The position numbers and the translations under genes were made by a program. The notes beneath the pieces were generated by a model, which saw only the letters and a list, made by a program, of their open reading frames with translations, did no database searches and was not told the DNA's origin. Of a stretch of DNA of 64,000 bases, positions 1-10,180 are shown piece by piece. Every line of letters begins with the position of its first letter. Within the stretch, counting starts at the first letter, position 1. Source of the DNA: Gemmatimonadaceae bacterium (GTDB taxonomy: Bacteria > Gemmatimonadota > Gemmatimonadetes > Gemmatimonadales > Gemmatimonadaceae); the NCBI GenBank assembly GCA_036273715.1, contig DASUHB010000037.1, forward strand, positions 100,935-164,934, in the 5' to 3' direction.

Positions 1-2186
1 GTCGGGTCGACGAGCATGCGCAGTTGAGCATTGAGCTTGCCCTTGCCGGCCGGCGGCGCGTCGTGGGTCGTCGCGTCGACGAGGAAGAGACTCCCCTCGG
101 GACCCGGCGTCCGGTACAACAGCTTCTTTCCATCCGCGCTCACGAAATAATCGGCGACGTTCTGCACGAACGGCATCGCCTTGCGTTCCTTGAGATCGTA
201 GCGGTGCAGCGTGCCGCCGCTGAACCGCTCTTCCTTCGTGCCCGTCTCCGGCAGGTTCTCGGTGAAGAACACGGTGCCCGGTACGCCGCTCCTCAGTTCC
301 CCGTAGTCGCGCTCGGCGATTTCGGAGACGGGCACCACGCGCTGCAGCAATCCATCGAAATCGATCTCGACGTGGCGGCGCGGCGCCAGCATGGCCTTGA
401 GGGAATCGGCCGGAATGCGCTTGGCTGCGGTCGTGTCGGCCGTCGTGTCCGTGCGCGCCGGACGCCGCGGCCGCTCGCGCGGCGGCAGCGGCGGCATGCC
501 CGGCGTCTGCTCCTGCGGGATCCCCGTGTCTTCGTCGCTCTCCGGCAGCAACGGCGACGGATCGTTCTTCGACAACACGGCGAGATAGAGCGCCTTCGTT
601 TCCGTGTGTCCGTAGCTCGACATGTCCAACCAGCCCGAGCCTAACGCAAGGTCGGTGGACGCGAAGAACCAGAGGTATTTGCCGCTCGCATCCCACGCCG
701 GCCACGTCGCATCGGCCAGGCCGTCGGTGATCTGGTGCGTCTGGCCGGTCTGCATATCGTAGACGAAGATCGCCCGGTAGAGCGACTTGAGACGCCTAAC
801 GTACGCGATCCATCGCGAATCGGGGCTCCACGCCGGGTTGAGCGACCGCTCCGGCACCATCCAGTCGTCGCCGCCGATGTCGGTCGCCTTCCCCGTCGCG
901 ACGTCCACCACCCACAACCGGAGATTCGTATCCTGAAAGACGATGTGCTTGCCGTCGGGCGACCAGCTCGGCGTGTAATAGTGCGTCGGATGCGCGAGCG
1001 CGATCGTGCGCGCGGGCGCGCTGCCGTCGGCAGAAGCGATCACGAGCTGATACTCGCCCGATTTGTCGCTGAAGTACGACACCCACTTGCCGTCCGGCGA
1101 CCACGCCGGATCGCGCTCCGCCGAGCTGTCCGACTGGGTGAGATTCCGCACGTCGCCCTTTTCTGCCGGTACCGTGAAGATCTCGCCGCGCGCTTCGATC
1201 GCGGCGCGCTTTCCGGTCGGCGAGAGCGCGATGTTCGCGATGTAGCGCGACACCTCCTTCCATTGCGGCATCATCCACGCGAAATCGCCCACGGCCGTGA
1301 TGGGCACGATGTGTTCTTTCCCACTCGACGGATCGAGCTCGTGGACATACCCCGCTTGCTCGAACACGAGCGCGTTCGCGCCCGCATCCAGCGTCTTCAC
1401 GTCGAAATCGGAAAAGCTCGTGATCTGCTTGACCTGCTTGGAGGTCATGTCGTACGACCACACGTTCGACACCCCATCGCGATCCGACAGGAAGTATACG
1501 GTGGTGTTGCCCACCCATACCGGGTCCATCTCCTTCGAGTTAGGCCTCGGAATCGTGTCGATGTCGAGGGTCTTCGTGTCGAGAATCCAGATGGGCCGAT
1601 TCTGTCCGCCGCGGTAGTTGCGGCGCTCCTCATCCCACGAGTTGTTCATGCGATAGGCGATGTGCCGGCCGTCGGGAGAGATTTTCCCTTGATAGGCGCG
1701 ATACATCGGCATCGCCGTGACGATCCCGCCCTCGGCCGGGACGGTGAACCAGCGCGGCATCGGCGACGGCAGATTCGACGACTGCGACGACGAGAACACG
1801 ATCGCCTTGCCGTCGGGCGTCCAGCCCTGCACGAGGTCGGGCGCGGGATGCCAGGTGAGGCGCTTCGGCTCGCCGCCGTCCGCCGGCATCACGTAGACGT
1901 CGGTGTTGCCGCCGTACTCGCCGCTGAACGCGATCCACTTGCCGTCCGGCGAGAAGTGCGGATTCATGGCCTCGCCCGGGAAGCTCGTTAGGCGAACGGC
2001 GGATCCGCCGGCGCGCGGCACGACCCAGATGTTGCCCGCGTACGCGAACGCGATCTGGGTGGCGCTCACGGTGGGCGAGCGCAGCATGCGCGTCGTGCCT
2101 TGCGCTGGGAGCGATGCGGCTCCGATGACGAGGGCGAGAATCGGCAAACCGAATCCAAGCCCGGCAAAACGATGAGGGCGATGCAT
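1..2186 (-). CDS. Tricorn-type protease, N-terminal part (runs off the left edge)
   Basis: Partial gene. About 728 residues are visible before the frame leaves the window. The protein begins with a hydrophobic signal peptide likely cut after LPAQG (about residue 30), so it is exported. From residue 40 on there are repeated beta-propeller blades of the PD40 type (FSPDGKWIAFSG, WTPDGKAIVFSS, SPDGRHIAYRM, WSPDGKWVSYFS, WSPDGKHIVFQ). A proline-rich linker follows near residue 560. This blade series is the front half of tricorn proteases (peptidase family S41), which degrade oligopeptides; the PDZ and catalytic S41 part would lie outside the window. The start is the ATG at 2184-2186, just before the signal peptide. 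The gene is divergent from the M28 peptidase, with 196 bases between them. A TolB-like propeller protein without a protease domain is the alternative, since the C-terminus is not seen. Confidence 0.8.
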   Translation of the reverse strand, partial: MHRPHRFAGLGFGLPILALVIGAASLPAQGTTRMLRSPTVSATQIAFAYAGNIWVVPRAGGSAVRLTSFPGEAMNPHFSPDGKWIAFSGEYGGNTDVYVMPADGGEPKRLTWHPAPDLVQGWTPDGKAIVFSSSQSSNLPSPMPRWFTVPAEGGIVTAMPMYRAYQGKISPDGRHIAYRMNNSWDEERRNYRGGQNRPIWILDTKTLDIDTIPRPNSKEMDPVWVGNTTVYFLSDRDGVSNVWSYDMTSKQVKQITSFSDFDVKTLDAGANALVFEQAGYVHELDPSSGKEHIVPITAVGDFAWMMPQWKEVSRYIANIALSPTGKRAAIEARGEIFTVPAEKGDVRNLTQSDSSAERDPAWSPDGKWVSYFSDKSGEYQLVIASADGSAPARTIALAHPTHYYTPSWSPDGKHIVFQDTNLRLWVVDVATGKATDIGGDDWMVPERSLNPAWSPDSRWIAYVRRLKSLYRAIFVYDMQTGQTHQITDGLADATWPAWDASGKYLWFFASTDLALGSGWLDMSSYGHTETKALYLAVLSKNDPSPLLPESDEDTGIPQEQTPGMPPLPPRERPRRPARTDTTADTTAAKRIPADSLKAMLAPRRHVEIDFDGLLQRVVPVSEIAERDYGELRSGVPGTVFFTENLPETGTKEERFSGGTLHRYDLKERKAMPFVQNVADYFVSADGKKLLYRTPGPEGSLFLVDATTHDAPPAGKGKLNAQLRMLVDP

Positions 2187-2382
2187 GACAGGATATGGTG
2201 GAAGGGCACACACGTACGGCGGCGAGCTCGACACTACGGCGGTTGCTGGCGATAAGTTGCCGTGCGGTCCGCCCTCGCGCCAGCGCCGACATCGGGCCCT
2301 GTACCGCACCCGTGGTCCACCCGCGATATTCTGACCGCTTGCTGGCCCGCCGCTCACATCGGACATCGACCTGACCCGTCTC

Positions 2383-4026
2383 ATGCGACCGTCTCTGCTC
2401 CTCGCCGGCGCGCTGCTGTTCGCCGCCGCGCCGCATCGCACCTCTGCCCAGACCTTTCAAAGCGACGACCCAATCATCAAGCGCATCTGGCAAATCGGGA
2501 TGGACAGCTCCGAGACCGAGCGTCTGGCGAACGAGCTGTTCGACTCGCTCGGACCGCGCCTCACGGGCACGCCGGACCTCAAACGCGCGAACGAGTGGCT
2601 GGTCCATACCTACACGAGCTGGGGGATCCCGGCGCGCAACGAGCAGTACGGCACGTGGCGCGGCTGGCGTCGCGGCTACTCGCACATCGATCTCATCGCG
2701 CCCCGCGTGCGCTCGCTCGAGGGCACGATGCTCGGCTACAGCCCGGGCACGAACAAGAAAGACCTGACGGCGAGCACGATCATCCTGCCGCACTTTGCCG
2801 ACAGCTCGGCGTTCGCGCAGTGGCTGCCTAACGTCAAGGGCAAGTTCATTCTCGTGTCGGCGCCCCATCTCTCCTGCCGCCCAACGGAGGACTGGCAGAC
2901 CAACGCGATCCCGGCATCGGCGGCGCGGATGGACAGCCTGCGCGACTCGCTGCGCCGCGAGTGGGGCGGCCGCAACGTGCGCGGCACCGGCATGAGCCTG
3001 GCGCTCGGGACGGGCGAGCTCGGGCTGCGGCTCGAGGCCGCGGGCGCGGCGGGCATCATCACGTCGCGGCCCAAGGACGCCTGGGGCACGATCGAAGTCT
3101 TCGAGACGTACGACACCAAAGCGCCGGCCATCGCGCTGAGCTGCGAGGACTACGGCCTCGTGTTCCGCCTCACCGAAAACAACCAGCACCCGCTGGTGCG
3201 CCTCAATCTCGACGCCCAGTTGTTAGGCGAGCAGCCGGTCTACAACACCGTCGCCGAGATGAAAGGCACCGAGCTGCCGGACCAGTACGTGGTGCTGTCC
3301 GCGCACTTCGACTCGTGGGACGGTTCGTCCGGCGCCACCGACAACGGCACCGGCACGCTCACGATGATGGAAGCGATGCGCATCCTGCACATCGTGTATC
3401 CGCACCCCAAGCGCACGATCCTCGTCGGCGACTGGAGCGGCGAAGAAGAAGGCGAGGTCGGCTCGAAAGCGTTCACCGAAGATCATCCCGAAGTGCTCAA
3501 GGGGTTGCAGGCGTTGTTCAATCAGGACAATGGCACGGGACGCATCGTCCGGCTGAGCGGCGCGGGATTGCCGGATGCTGCTGCGCACATCGCGCGCTGG
3601 CTCGACCAGATTCCCCTCGAGCTGCGCAACCAGATCCAATTCGGCGGCGCGGGCTTCCCCGCGGGCGGGGGCAGCGACGACTACTCCTTCTCCTGCTACG
3701 GGCTGCCGGCGTTCGGGTTAGGCGCGCTGCCGTGGGACTACGGCAACTACACCTGGCACACGAACCGCGACACGCCGGACAAGATCGTCTACGACGACCT
3801 CAAGTCCAACGCGACGCTGACCGCGATGCTGGCGTATCTGGCGTCCGAGGATCCGACGATGATCAAGCGCGATCGCGTCGACCTGGTGGCCGCCGCGAAA
3901 CAGCTCGAAGCCGAGCTGCCGCCGCCCACCGCCGGCCGCAACGCCGCGTTCCGGTTCCGCCGCCTGCCGACTACCTGGCCGGAATGCACCAAAGCGCCGC
4001 GCAGCACGAAGCCGAGGTTGAAATGA
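2383..4026 (+). CDS. Secreted M28 family metallopeptidase
   Basis: 547 residues with a signal peptide ending around TSAQ (residue 23). A PA-like insert comes first (about residues 120-290), followed by the M28 zinc aminopeptidase core. The expected di-zinc ligands can be read in order: SAHFD (His), GATDNG (Asp), SGEEEG (catalytic and ligand Glu), NQDNG (Asp) and TWHTNRDT (His). It should release amino acids from peptide N-termini (or be a carboxypeptidase of the Q type) outside the cytoplasm. It converges with the M1 peptidase gene, with only 7 bases between the stops. Together with the tricorn-like and M1 proteins it forms a peptide-degrading group. Confidence 0.9.
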   Translation: MRPSLLLAGALLFAAAPHRTSAQTFQSDDPIIKRIWQIGMDSSETERLANELFDSLGPRLTGTPDLKRANEWLVHTYTSWGIPARNEQYGTWRGWRRGYSHIDLIAPRVRSLEGTMLGYSPGTNKKDLTASTIILPHFADSSAFAQWLPNVKGKFILVSAPHLSCRPTEDWQTNAIPASAARMDSLRDSLRREWGGRNVRGTGMSLALGTGELGLRLEAAGAAGIITSRPKDAWGTIEVFETYDTKAPAIALSCEDYGLVFRLTENNQHPLVRLNLDAQLLGEQPVYNTVAEMKGTELPDQYVVLSAHFDSWDGSSGATDNGTGTLTMMEAMRILHIVYPHPKRTILVGDWSGEEEGEVGSKAFTEDHPEVLKGLQALFNQDNGTGRIVRLSGAGLPDAAAHIARWLDQIPLELRNQIQFGGAGFPAGGGSDDYSFSCYGLPAFGLGALPWDYGNYTWHTNRDTPDKIVYDDLKSNATLTAMLAYLASEDPTMIKRDRVDLVAAAKQLEAELPPPTAGRNAAFRFRRLPTTWPECTKAPRSTKPRLK

Positions 4027-4033
4027 GCGCCGC

Positions 4034-5965
4034 CTAACGCTTGACCGTCCAGCGATCGTTGGTGCTGTCCGCATCCATCCAGATGCCGTGGTCGAGGGTG
4101 ATCGAGGCCACCGCTTTCTTCGCCGGCACGGCGACCGTCGCGCGGCGCAGATTCGTTCGCCAGATGGCGGGCGTCTCGTGCACGCTGTCGACTGTCGCAT
4201 CGGTGTAGCGCACCACCACGTCCACCGGCGCCGGCATGCCGCCGACGTTCTCGAGCGTCACCGTCCAGCCGTTCGCACCGCGCCGGGCGCCGGTGATGCC
4301 CAGATCGATGTACGCATGGCTGAAGAACCAGCTGTTCCAGAACCAATCCAGGTTGCGGCCCGACACATCGTTGAACGTGTAGAAGAAATCCCACGGCGTG
4401 GGATGCTTGCCGTGCCACCGGTCCATGAACGCGTGCAGGCATCGCTTGAACGTGTCGTCGCCTAACAATTGCTTCAGGGCGAGGTAGCCGAGCGCCGGCT
4501 TGCCGTACGCGTTGTTGCCGTACGCCGCATCCTTGAGCACATCGGCCGGCGTCACGATGGGCAAGTCCTCGAGCGGCGACGGATCGCTGATCCATCCCTC
4601 CACGCGAAACTGCTTGAAGAAGTTCGTCGCCCGCGCCGCGCCCAGATCCGACGTGCCGATGAGATACTCGAAGGTCGTCGCCCACCCTTCATCCATGAAC
4701 GGGTAGCGCGTCTCGTTGATCCCCATGTAAAACGGGAAGTACGTGTGCGCGATTTCGTGTTCGACGACGAAGCGCGAGAGGATGGTGTCGGGCGTCGAGC
4801 CATCATTCACCATCATCGGATACTCCATGTCCGCCGACCCCTGCACCACCGTGCTCTTCTCGTACGGATACGGCACCCCCGGCCAGTGGTGCGACAACCA
4901 GTCGAGCGCGTGGTGCGCGAAGCCCACCATGTGGTGATAGTCGGCAGCCGTGTCGTTGTACGCGGCCTGGACGCTCGCGCGACGATGCGCCGCGTCATCG
5001 ACGACCACGCTCGCCGCATCCCAGTCGTAGTGGTTGCTCACCGCGAACGCCACGTCGGGCACGTTGTGCGCGGTGAAGTGCCAGTGGTTCACCGGCTGCT
5101 GCAGCGTGATTCTTCCGGCCGCGGCGTCGGCGCCCGATGCAACGTGGATCGTCGAGTCCGACGTGAACGACGCCTGGAATTTCTGTAAGGCATCCGGCTG
5201 CAGGTCGGCGGCCGGGTCGACCAACGTGCCGGTGCCCCACACGACGTAGTTCGCCGGCACGTTCAGCGTCACGTCGTAATCGTTGAAGTCGTTGTAGAAC
5301 TCCTGCAGGTCCGTGAAATCCATCGTGTCCCAGCCGTTGTAGTCATCGTAGACGGAGACGCGGGGATAGAAGTACGCCAGATAGTACGTCGTGGAATCGA
5401 GCATGCCTTCGCGGCCCGCGCGCTTGGAAATCTCGTAGTGCCAGTCGAAGCGCAAATGCACCGAGTCGTGCGGCGCGAGCGGCGTGCCTAACCGGACCGG
5501 CTGCCACGTGAAGAACTGCGGGCTGTCGTGCCACGCCGTCACCGCGCCGTTCACGGCGAACGTGTCCACGTGCACGCCGCTCGTGAGATAATCCGGCGTC
5601 GTTCCGCCGTCGCGCGGGGCGCCGGGTTTGTGAACGTTGAGGAACAGTCGAATGACCAGCGCGCGCAGCGTGTCGGGACTGTTGTTCTCATACTCGATCT
5701 GTTCGGTGCCGCGGATGGTGCGATCGGGCGGCATCGCCGTCAGGGTCATCGAGTAGCGGCCGTGGTTCTCCCAGTACCTGGGACCCGGCCGGCCATCCAT
5801 CGTCCGCGTGCCGTTGGCATAGGTGGCGGTGATCGAGCGCGGCATGTACAGCGACGAGGACGACGCGGTTTGCCCGGCGGCGCCGCGCGCGGACAGTGCG
5901 GCCGCGAGCAGCGCGGCGCCAGTCGTTAGGCGCCACGCGCCGCCAACCCGGACCGTGAGGGACAT
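4034..5965 (-). CDS. Secreted M1 family zinc aminopeptidase
   Basis: 643 residues starting at the ATG at 5963-5965, which opens a signal peptide (cleavage near GAAGQ). The N-terminal beta domain is followed by the exopeptidase motif GSADMEYP, equivalent to GAMEN, and the zinc site HEIAH followed by DEGWAT with the third ligand Glu. It should trim amino acids from peptide N-termini in the periplasm. The frame stays open far upstream of 5965, but the upstream part has no homology pattern and overlaps the aldo/keto reductase gene, so the signal peptide decides the start. The stop codon TAG lies inside a GTTAGGC heptamer. Confidence 0.9.
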   Translation of the reverse strand: MSLTVRVGGAWRLTTGAALLAAALSARGAAGQTASSSSLYMPRSITATYANGTRTMDGRPGPRYWENHGRYSMTLTAMPPDRTIRGTEQIEYENNSPDTLRALVIRLFLNVHKPGAPRDGGTTPDYLTSGVHVDTFAVNGAVTAWHDSPQFFTWQPVRLGTPLAPHDSVHLRFDWHYEISKRAGREGMLDSTTYYLAYFYPRVSVYDDYNGWDTMDFTDLQEFYNDFNDYDVTLNVPANYVVWGTGTLVDPAADLQPDALQKFQASFTSDSTIHVASGADAAAGRITLQQPVNHWHFTAHNVPDVAFAVSNHYDWDAASVVVDDAAHRRASVQAAYNDTAADYHHMVGFAHHALDWLSHHWPGVPYPYEKSTVVQGSADMEYPMMVNDGSTPDTILSRFVVEHEIAHTYFPFYMGINETRYPFMDEGWATTFEYLIGTSDLGAARATNFFKQFRVEGWISDPSPLEDLPIVTPADVLKDAAYGNNAYGKPALGYLALKQLLGDDTFKRCLHAFMDRWHGKHPTPWDFFYTFNDVSGRNLDWFWNSWFFSHAYIDLGITGARRGANGWTVTLENVGGMPAPVDVVVRYTDATVDSVHETPAIWRTNLRRATVAVPAKKAVASITLDHGIWMDADSTNDRWTVKR

Positions 5966-6045
5966 GCACACGTCATCCTGTGAGAGTCGTCGCCGAGACC
6001 GAACTCTCTCCCTCGGCACCCCGGGACGCAAGTTTGGGCTGTCGT

Positions 6046-6921
6046 TCAGCCCGCGGCCTGGGCCAGCGCCTTCACGTCGGATTCCGACAGGGTGAGCTCG
6101 GCCGCGGCCATGTTGTCCTCGAGATGCTTCACCTTCGACGTGCCGGGAATCGGCAGCATCACGGGGGAGCGATGCAGCAGCCAGGCAAGCGCCAGTTGCG
6201 ACGGCGTCGCGCCGAGCCGCTTGGCCAACGTGTGCAGCACACTGCCCTCTTTCGCCAGCGCGCCGGTCGCCAGTGGGAACCAGGGAATGAACCCGATGTT
6301 GTGCGCTTCGGCGTGATCGAGCAGCGGCTCCGCCGTCCGCTCGGCGAGGTTGTATTTGTTCTGCACGGTCACGATCGTGGCGTACCGTTGGGCCTGCTCG
6401 AGCTCCTCGATCGTCACTTCCGACAATCCGATGTGCCGGATCTTGCCTTCCTTCTGCAGCGAGGCGAGCTCCCCGACCTGGTCGGCGAGCGGCACCTTGG
6501 GATCGATGCGATGCAGCTGGAAGAGGTCGATCCGGTCCAGGCCTAACCGGCGCAAGCTCATCTCCGCTTCCTGCCTCAAATATTCCGGACGCCCAACGGG
6601 CTCCCAGTTGCCTGGGCCGCCGCGCGTGAGCCCGGCTTTCGTCGCAATCACCAAGTCGGCGGGATACGGATACAGCGCCTTGCGAATGAAATCCTCGGCG
6701 ACGTACGGGCCGTACGAGTCCGCGGTATCGATGAGCGTGACACCGAGCTCGATCGCGCGCCTGAGCACGCGCACCGCTTCGGCGGGATCCTTGGGATCGC
6801 CCCACACCCCGGGACCGGTCAACTGCATGCTGCCAAAGCCGAGGCGGTGCACCGGCATGTCGCCCCCAATGACGAACGTGCCGGAGCGTTCCGCTGGACG
6901 TTCGAGTGTCGTCGTCGCCAT
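6046..6921 (-). CDS. Aldo/keto reductase
   Basis: 291 residues, a single TIM-barrel AKR domain without signal peptide. The catalytic tetrad of the family is visible: Asp and Tyr in DTADSYG, Lys in ATKAG and His in QLHRID. The C-terminal NADPH-binding stretch [13 protein letters not shown] is also present. It reduces aldehydes or ketones with NADPH; the substrate cannot be told from sequence. It lies 80 bases upstream of the M1 peptidase on the same strand and could be co-transcribed, and it is divergent from the gamma-glutamyltransferase gene. Confidence 0.93.
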   Translation of the reverse strand: MATTTLERPAERSGTFVIGGDMPVHRLGFGSMQLTGPGVWGDPKDPAEAVRVLRRAIELGVTLIDTADSYGPYVAEDFIRKALYPYPADLVIATKAGLTRGGPGNWEPVGRPEYLRQEAEMSLRRLGLDRIDLFQLHRIDPKVPLADQVGELASLQKEGKIRHIGLSEVTIEELEQAQRYATIVTVQNKYNLAERTAEPLLDHAEAHNIGFIPWFPLATGALAKEGSVLHTLAKRLGATPSQLALAWLLHRSPVMLPIPGTSKVKHLEDNMAAAELTLSESDVKALAQAAG

Positions 6922-7123
6922 GAGTCATCTCTGGTGAAGAGTCGATTTCGTTAGGCACGCGACGCGCGCTGCGCGCCTCGTCGCCAAGCACTTTGGTCCA
7001 ACGACGCCGCACACCGCGCCGTTCCCGATGCGTCGCTGCACGCCCCGCGCCCGCGTCCCGCCCGGTTGCGGGCGCGCCGACATCGATTCAAGTTCCCGAA
7101 CACATCCATACCAGACTCCCACC

Positions 7124-9172
7124 ATGCGCTTCGGACCATCGTTCGTGCGCGGCGAGCTCGTCCTTGCCGTCGTCGCCGTACTCGGCGCCGTTCCCGCCGC
7201 TGCCCAACAGCGCGCCCATCGATCCGGCCAGCCCGTCGGCGCCGCCGACCCGCGATACGCGCAAACCGAAAAGCCGCCGCTTCACGCCAAGCACTGGCTC
7301 GCCATTACCGGCAAACCGCTGTCGGCCACCGCCGGAGCCATCGTGTTCGCCAAAGGCGGCAACGCCGTCGACGCCGCTGTCGCGATGCTCGCCGCAGGCT
7401 GCACCATGTGGGACACCCTCTCCTGCGGCGGCGAGACGCAGGCGCTCATCTATAACCCGCACACCAGGAAGGTCATCGGCCTCGACGCACTCGGCGTCGC
7501 GCCGACGGGAGCCACGGCCGCGTTCTACAGGAGCAAGGGCTATCGGTATCCGCCCGAGTACGGTCCGTTAGCCGCGGTCACGCCGGGCACGGTCGGCGGC
7601 CTGTTGACGATGCTCGCCGAGTACGGACGGCTGTCGCTCAAGGACGTGCTGGCGCCGGCCATCCAGATGGCCGACGGCTACCCCATCGAAGCCGAGCTCT
7701 CGCATACCATCGAGCATTACAAAGGATGGATCAAGAAGTGGAAATACGCGCCGGCCATCATGCTCCCACATGCGGGCCGCGCGTACGAAGCGCCGGAGCC
7801 CGGCGAGATCTTCGTGCAAAAGGATCTCGCTACGACGTGGCGCAAGTTGGTCGAGACGGAGCAAGCCGCGCTCACACATGGCAAGACGCGCAAGCAAGCC
7901 ATCTACGCGGCGTACGATCGGTTCTACAAGGGAGACATCGCCCGCGAGCTGGTGCGCGGCGCACGGGAGGATGGCGCGCTGTTCACCATGCAGGACCTCG
8001 CGAACTGGAAGGTCCGTATCGAGGAACCGCTGCACGTCACGTACGAAGGCATCGAGGTCTACAAGCTGCCGATCTGGGAACAGGGACCGGCGATGCTCGA
8101 GTCGCTCGAGATGTTGAGCAACACGAACGTGAAGGACATGGGCTACAATTCGCCCAGGTACATCCACACGCTGTACCAGGTGATGAACCTGGCCTTCGCC
8201 GACCGCGACTTCTATTACGGCGATCCGTATTTCCCGCCGGCCGAGCCGGTGAAGGGATTGTTGTCTCCCGACTACGCGAAGTCGCGATTCGCGCAGATCG
8301 ATTGGGCGCACAACGATTCGACGGTGAAACCCGGCGATCCATACCCCTATCAGCACGAGACCAACCCGTTTGCCTCGCTGCTCGCGCAATGGAAGGTGAG
8401 CGAGCCGACCGCGCCGAACGGAACACCGGGCGGGCAGCAGGACCGGCCGGTGGCGCCGCCGATGCCCAAGCCGGCGGCGGGCAGCCAGTCGCCGCCGCCT
8501 AACGACACGTCGGTGCGCGAGTCCGGCGCGCTCGAATTCCTGTCCAACGACGCCACCGCGCAGGACACCGCGCTCGCGACGGATTTCTATAGCGGGACCA
8601 CGTCCATCGAAGCCGCCGACGCCGAGGGCTGGGTCGTGTCGGTGACGCCGAGCGGCGGCTGGGTGCCCGCGGTGATCGCAGGCCGCACCGGCATCGGACT
8701 GAGCCAGCGGGCGCAGAGCTTCGTCACCGATTCCGCCGACGGTCCGTTCAACGTGATCGAGCCCGGCAAGAAACCACGCGTAACGCTCACGCCGACCTTG
8801 GCGCTCAAAGACGGAAAGCCGTTCCTCGCGTTTGCCGTGCAAGGCGGCGATTCCCAGGATCAGAACCTGCTCCAATTCTTCCTGAACGTGATCGACTTCG
8901 GTATGACGGTGCAGCAGGCCTGCGAAGCGCCGAACTTCAACAGTTATCAGATGCACTCGTCGTTCGGGCAGCACGAATCGCAGCCGGGCCGCATGCTCGT
9001 CGCCACTTCGCTGCCCGACTCGACGCGCGAGGCGCTGCGGCAGATGGGCTACCACCTCGTGTTCGCCGAGCGCACATCGGGCCCGATCAACGCGATCTAC
9101 TTCGACACCGCGCACCACAGCATGTGGGGCGGATCGAGCAATCACGGCGAGGATTATGGAATCGCGTGGTGA
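7124..9172 (+). CDS. Gamma-glutamyltransferase family protein (Ntn hydrolase), secreted
   Basis: 682 residues from the ATG at 7124, which opens a signal peptide ending at AAAQQ. The large-subunit start (ITGKPLSATAGAIVFAKGGNAVDAA) is typical of gamma-glutamyltransferases. The stretch GTTSIEAADAEG matches the self-cleavage site where a Thr becomes the N-terminal nucleophile of the small subunit. A proline-rich insert of about 40 residues (about residues 430-470) before the cleavage site is unusual. Members cleave glutathione-type gamma-glutamyl bonds or related amides such as cephalosporins. The substrate is not certain, because the residues after the Thr differ from those of classic Ggt. Confidence 0.85.
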   Translation: MRFGPSFVRGELVLAVVAVLGAVPAAAQQRAHRSGQPVGAADPRYAQTEKPPLHAKHWLAITGKPLSATAGAIVFAKGGNAVDAAVAMLAAGCTMWDTLSCGGETQALIYNPHTRKVIGLDALGVAPTGATAAFYRSKGYRYPPEYGPLAAVTPGTVGGLLTMLAEYGRLSLKDVLAPAIQMADGYPIEAELSHTIEHYKGWIKKWKYAPAIMLPHAGRAYEAPEPGEIFVQKDLATTWRKLVETEQAALTHGKTRKQAIYAAYDRFYKGDIARELVRGAREDGALFTMQDLANWKVRIEEPLHVTYEGIEVYKLPIWEQGPAMLESLEMLSNTNVKDMGYNSPRYIHTLYQVMNLAFADRDFYYGDPYFPPAEPVKGLLSPDYAKSRFAQIDWAHNDSTVKPGDPYPYQHETNPFASLLAQWKVSEPTAPNGTPGGQQDRPVAPPMPKPAAGSQSPPPNDTSVRESGALEFLSNDATAQDTALATDFYSGTTSIEAADAEGWVVSVTPSGGWVPAVIAGRTGIGLSQRAQSFVTDSADGPFNVIEPGKKPRVTLTPTLALKDGKPFLAFAVQGGDSQDQNLLQFFLNVIDFGMTVQQACEAPNFNSYQMHSSFGQHESQPGRMLVATSLPDSTREALRQMGYHLVFAERTSGPINAIYFDTAHHSMWGGSSNHGEDYGIAW

Positions 9173-9271
9173 CTCGAGAGCGGATTGCACGGAGAACCGC
9201 AGGAGGCAAGCGTGGCCCGGGGAAAAAAGTCGAACGAAGAGGATAGAAGATGGATCGTGGTGCTGGACGGG

Positions 9272-9405
9272 CAGAGTGCTACGCTCATGAAGACGCGGAC
9301 AAAGCAGGACACGACGGACAAAGCACCGATAATACATCAAAGCCTTGGTTTTGCTCGTGTCGTGTCCGCTGTGACCGTGCTGTGTCCGCGTCTTCATGAG
9401 CGTAG
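9272..9405 (+). repeat. Palindromic intergenic repeat, copy 1
   Basis: 134 bases bounded by a perfect 20-base inverted repeat (CGCTCATGAAGACGCGGACA at the left, its complement at the right). The inner arms are rich in GGACAAAGC and GTGTCCGC words. The 657 bases between the preceding gene and the PadR gene hold this copy and copy 2 and no credible gene. The left flank (polyA-like run, GAAGATGGATCG, then CAGAGTGCTA) resembles the flanks of copy 2, so the true element may be longer than the palindrome. Open frames running through it on either strand (peptides with LCPRLHERST) are an effect of the repeat. Confidence 0.85.
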
Positions 9406-9560
9406 ATACAAGACATGAGGGACCGGCATCCCAGCCACTCGCGCAGGAGAAGAGAACGCCGGCGGTGTTAGCCTTGACCCCGACTTGGGGGATCCAGCAC
9501 CGCCCCGCTTCCCGAAAAAAATCCAAGAACGGTAGAAGAATCGTAGGCAGGCCGGCCGGA

Positions 9561-9701
9561 CAGAGTGCTACGCTCATGAAGACGCGGACACAGCACGAAC
9601 ACAGCGGACACGACACGAGCAAAACCAAGGAGTTGATTTTTTTTCGGAGCTTTGTCCGTTGTGTCCTGCTTTGTCCGCGTCTTCATGAGCGTAGCACTCT
9701 G
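9561..9701 (-). repeat. Palindromic intergenic repeat, copy 2 (inverted relative to copy 1)
   Basis: 141 bases. The terminal inverted repeat is 29 bases here, beginning CAGAGTGCTACGCTCATGAA at 9561 and mirrored at 9673-9701. Its sequence matches the reverse complement of copy 1 along most of its length, including the central AAAACCAAGG segment, so the two copies face each other across a 155-base spacer. It sits about 130 bases upstream of the PadR gene and could affect readthrough from upstream. Confidence 0.85.
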
Positions 9702-9829
9702 CGTGTCCGCCCTGCCTCACGATCCACCTTCTCCAAAACCGAACCGGTACCCACCCCGAGTCGCTTCTGTTGACAATCTGAAGAAGTGATGGTACCGTCT
9801 CCTCCAGTTCACCTGAAGGAATACGGACC

Positions 9830-10180
9830 GTGGCCGACGACCGGACAGAGCTCGTGCAGGGAACGCTCGAAATGCTCGTGCTCAAAACGCTGGCGCTCGA
9901 GCCCATGCACGGATGGGGCATCGCGCAGCGCATCGAGCTGATGTCCAACCGCGTGTTCATGGTCACGCAAGGGTCGCTGTATCCGGCGCTCGTCCGCATG
10001 CGGCGCCGCGGATGGATCACGTCGTCGTGGCGCGTCACGGAGAACAACCGCCGCGCGCGATACTATGCGCTCACCGCGGCCGGCGAGCGCCAGCTCGACG
10101 CCGAGCGCGCGGCGTGGCGGCGCGCCTCGGGTGCGGTGAACGGCATTCTGAGCGCGCGCCTCGCGCCGGGCGCGACATGA
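9830..10180 (+). CDS. PadR family transcriptional regulator
   Basis: 116 residues with a GTG start preceded by an AGGAA-type ribosome site. The winged-helix pattern is typical of PadR: LVQGTLEMLVLKTL, then a GWGIAQRI recognition region, then QGSLYPALVRMRRRGWI and RARYYALTAAGERQL. The stop overlaps the start of the ABC permease gene by four bases (ATGA), so the two are translated together. PadR plus this permease family is a recurrent pair in Acidobacteria and Gemmatimonadota, and the regulator probably controls the permease. Confidence 0.93.
   Translation: MADDRTELVQGTLEMLVLKTLALEPMHGWGIAQRIELMSNRVFMVTQGSLYPALVRMRRRGWITSSWRVTENNRRARYYALTAAGERQLDAERAAWRRASGAVNGILSARLAPGAT

Noticed and set aside
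735..1991. Plus-strand open frame inside the tricorn-type gene
   Set aside because: Shadow of the propeller repeats; the minus-strand frame carries the conserved SPDGK blades.
2961..4037. Plus-strand Arg-rich frame overlapping the M28 gene
   Set aside because: Out-of-frame shadow; all M28 metal ligands lie in the other frame.
7568..9628. Long minus-strand open frame antisense to the gamma-glutamyltransferase gene
   Set aside because: No domain pattern, Arg/His-rich shadow of GC-rich codons, and its N-terminus is built from the palindromic repeat.
9185..9773. Short ORFs with LCPRLHERST peptides between the transferase and PadR genes
   Set aside because: They are translations of the palindromic repeat in both orientations, not genes.
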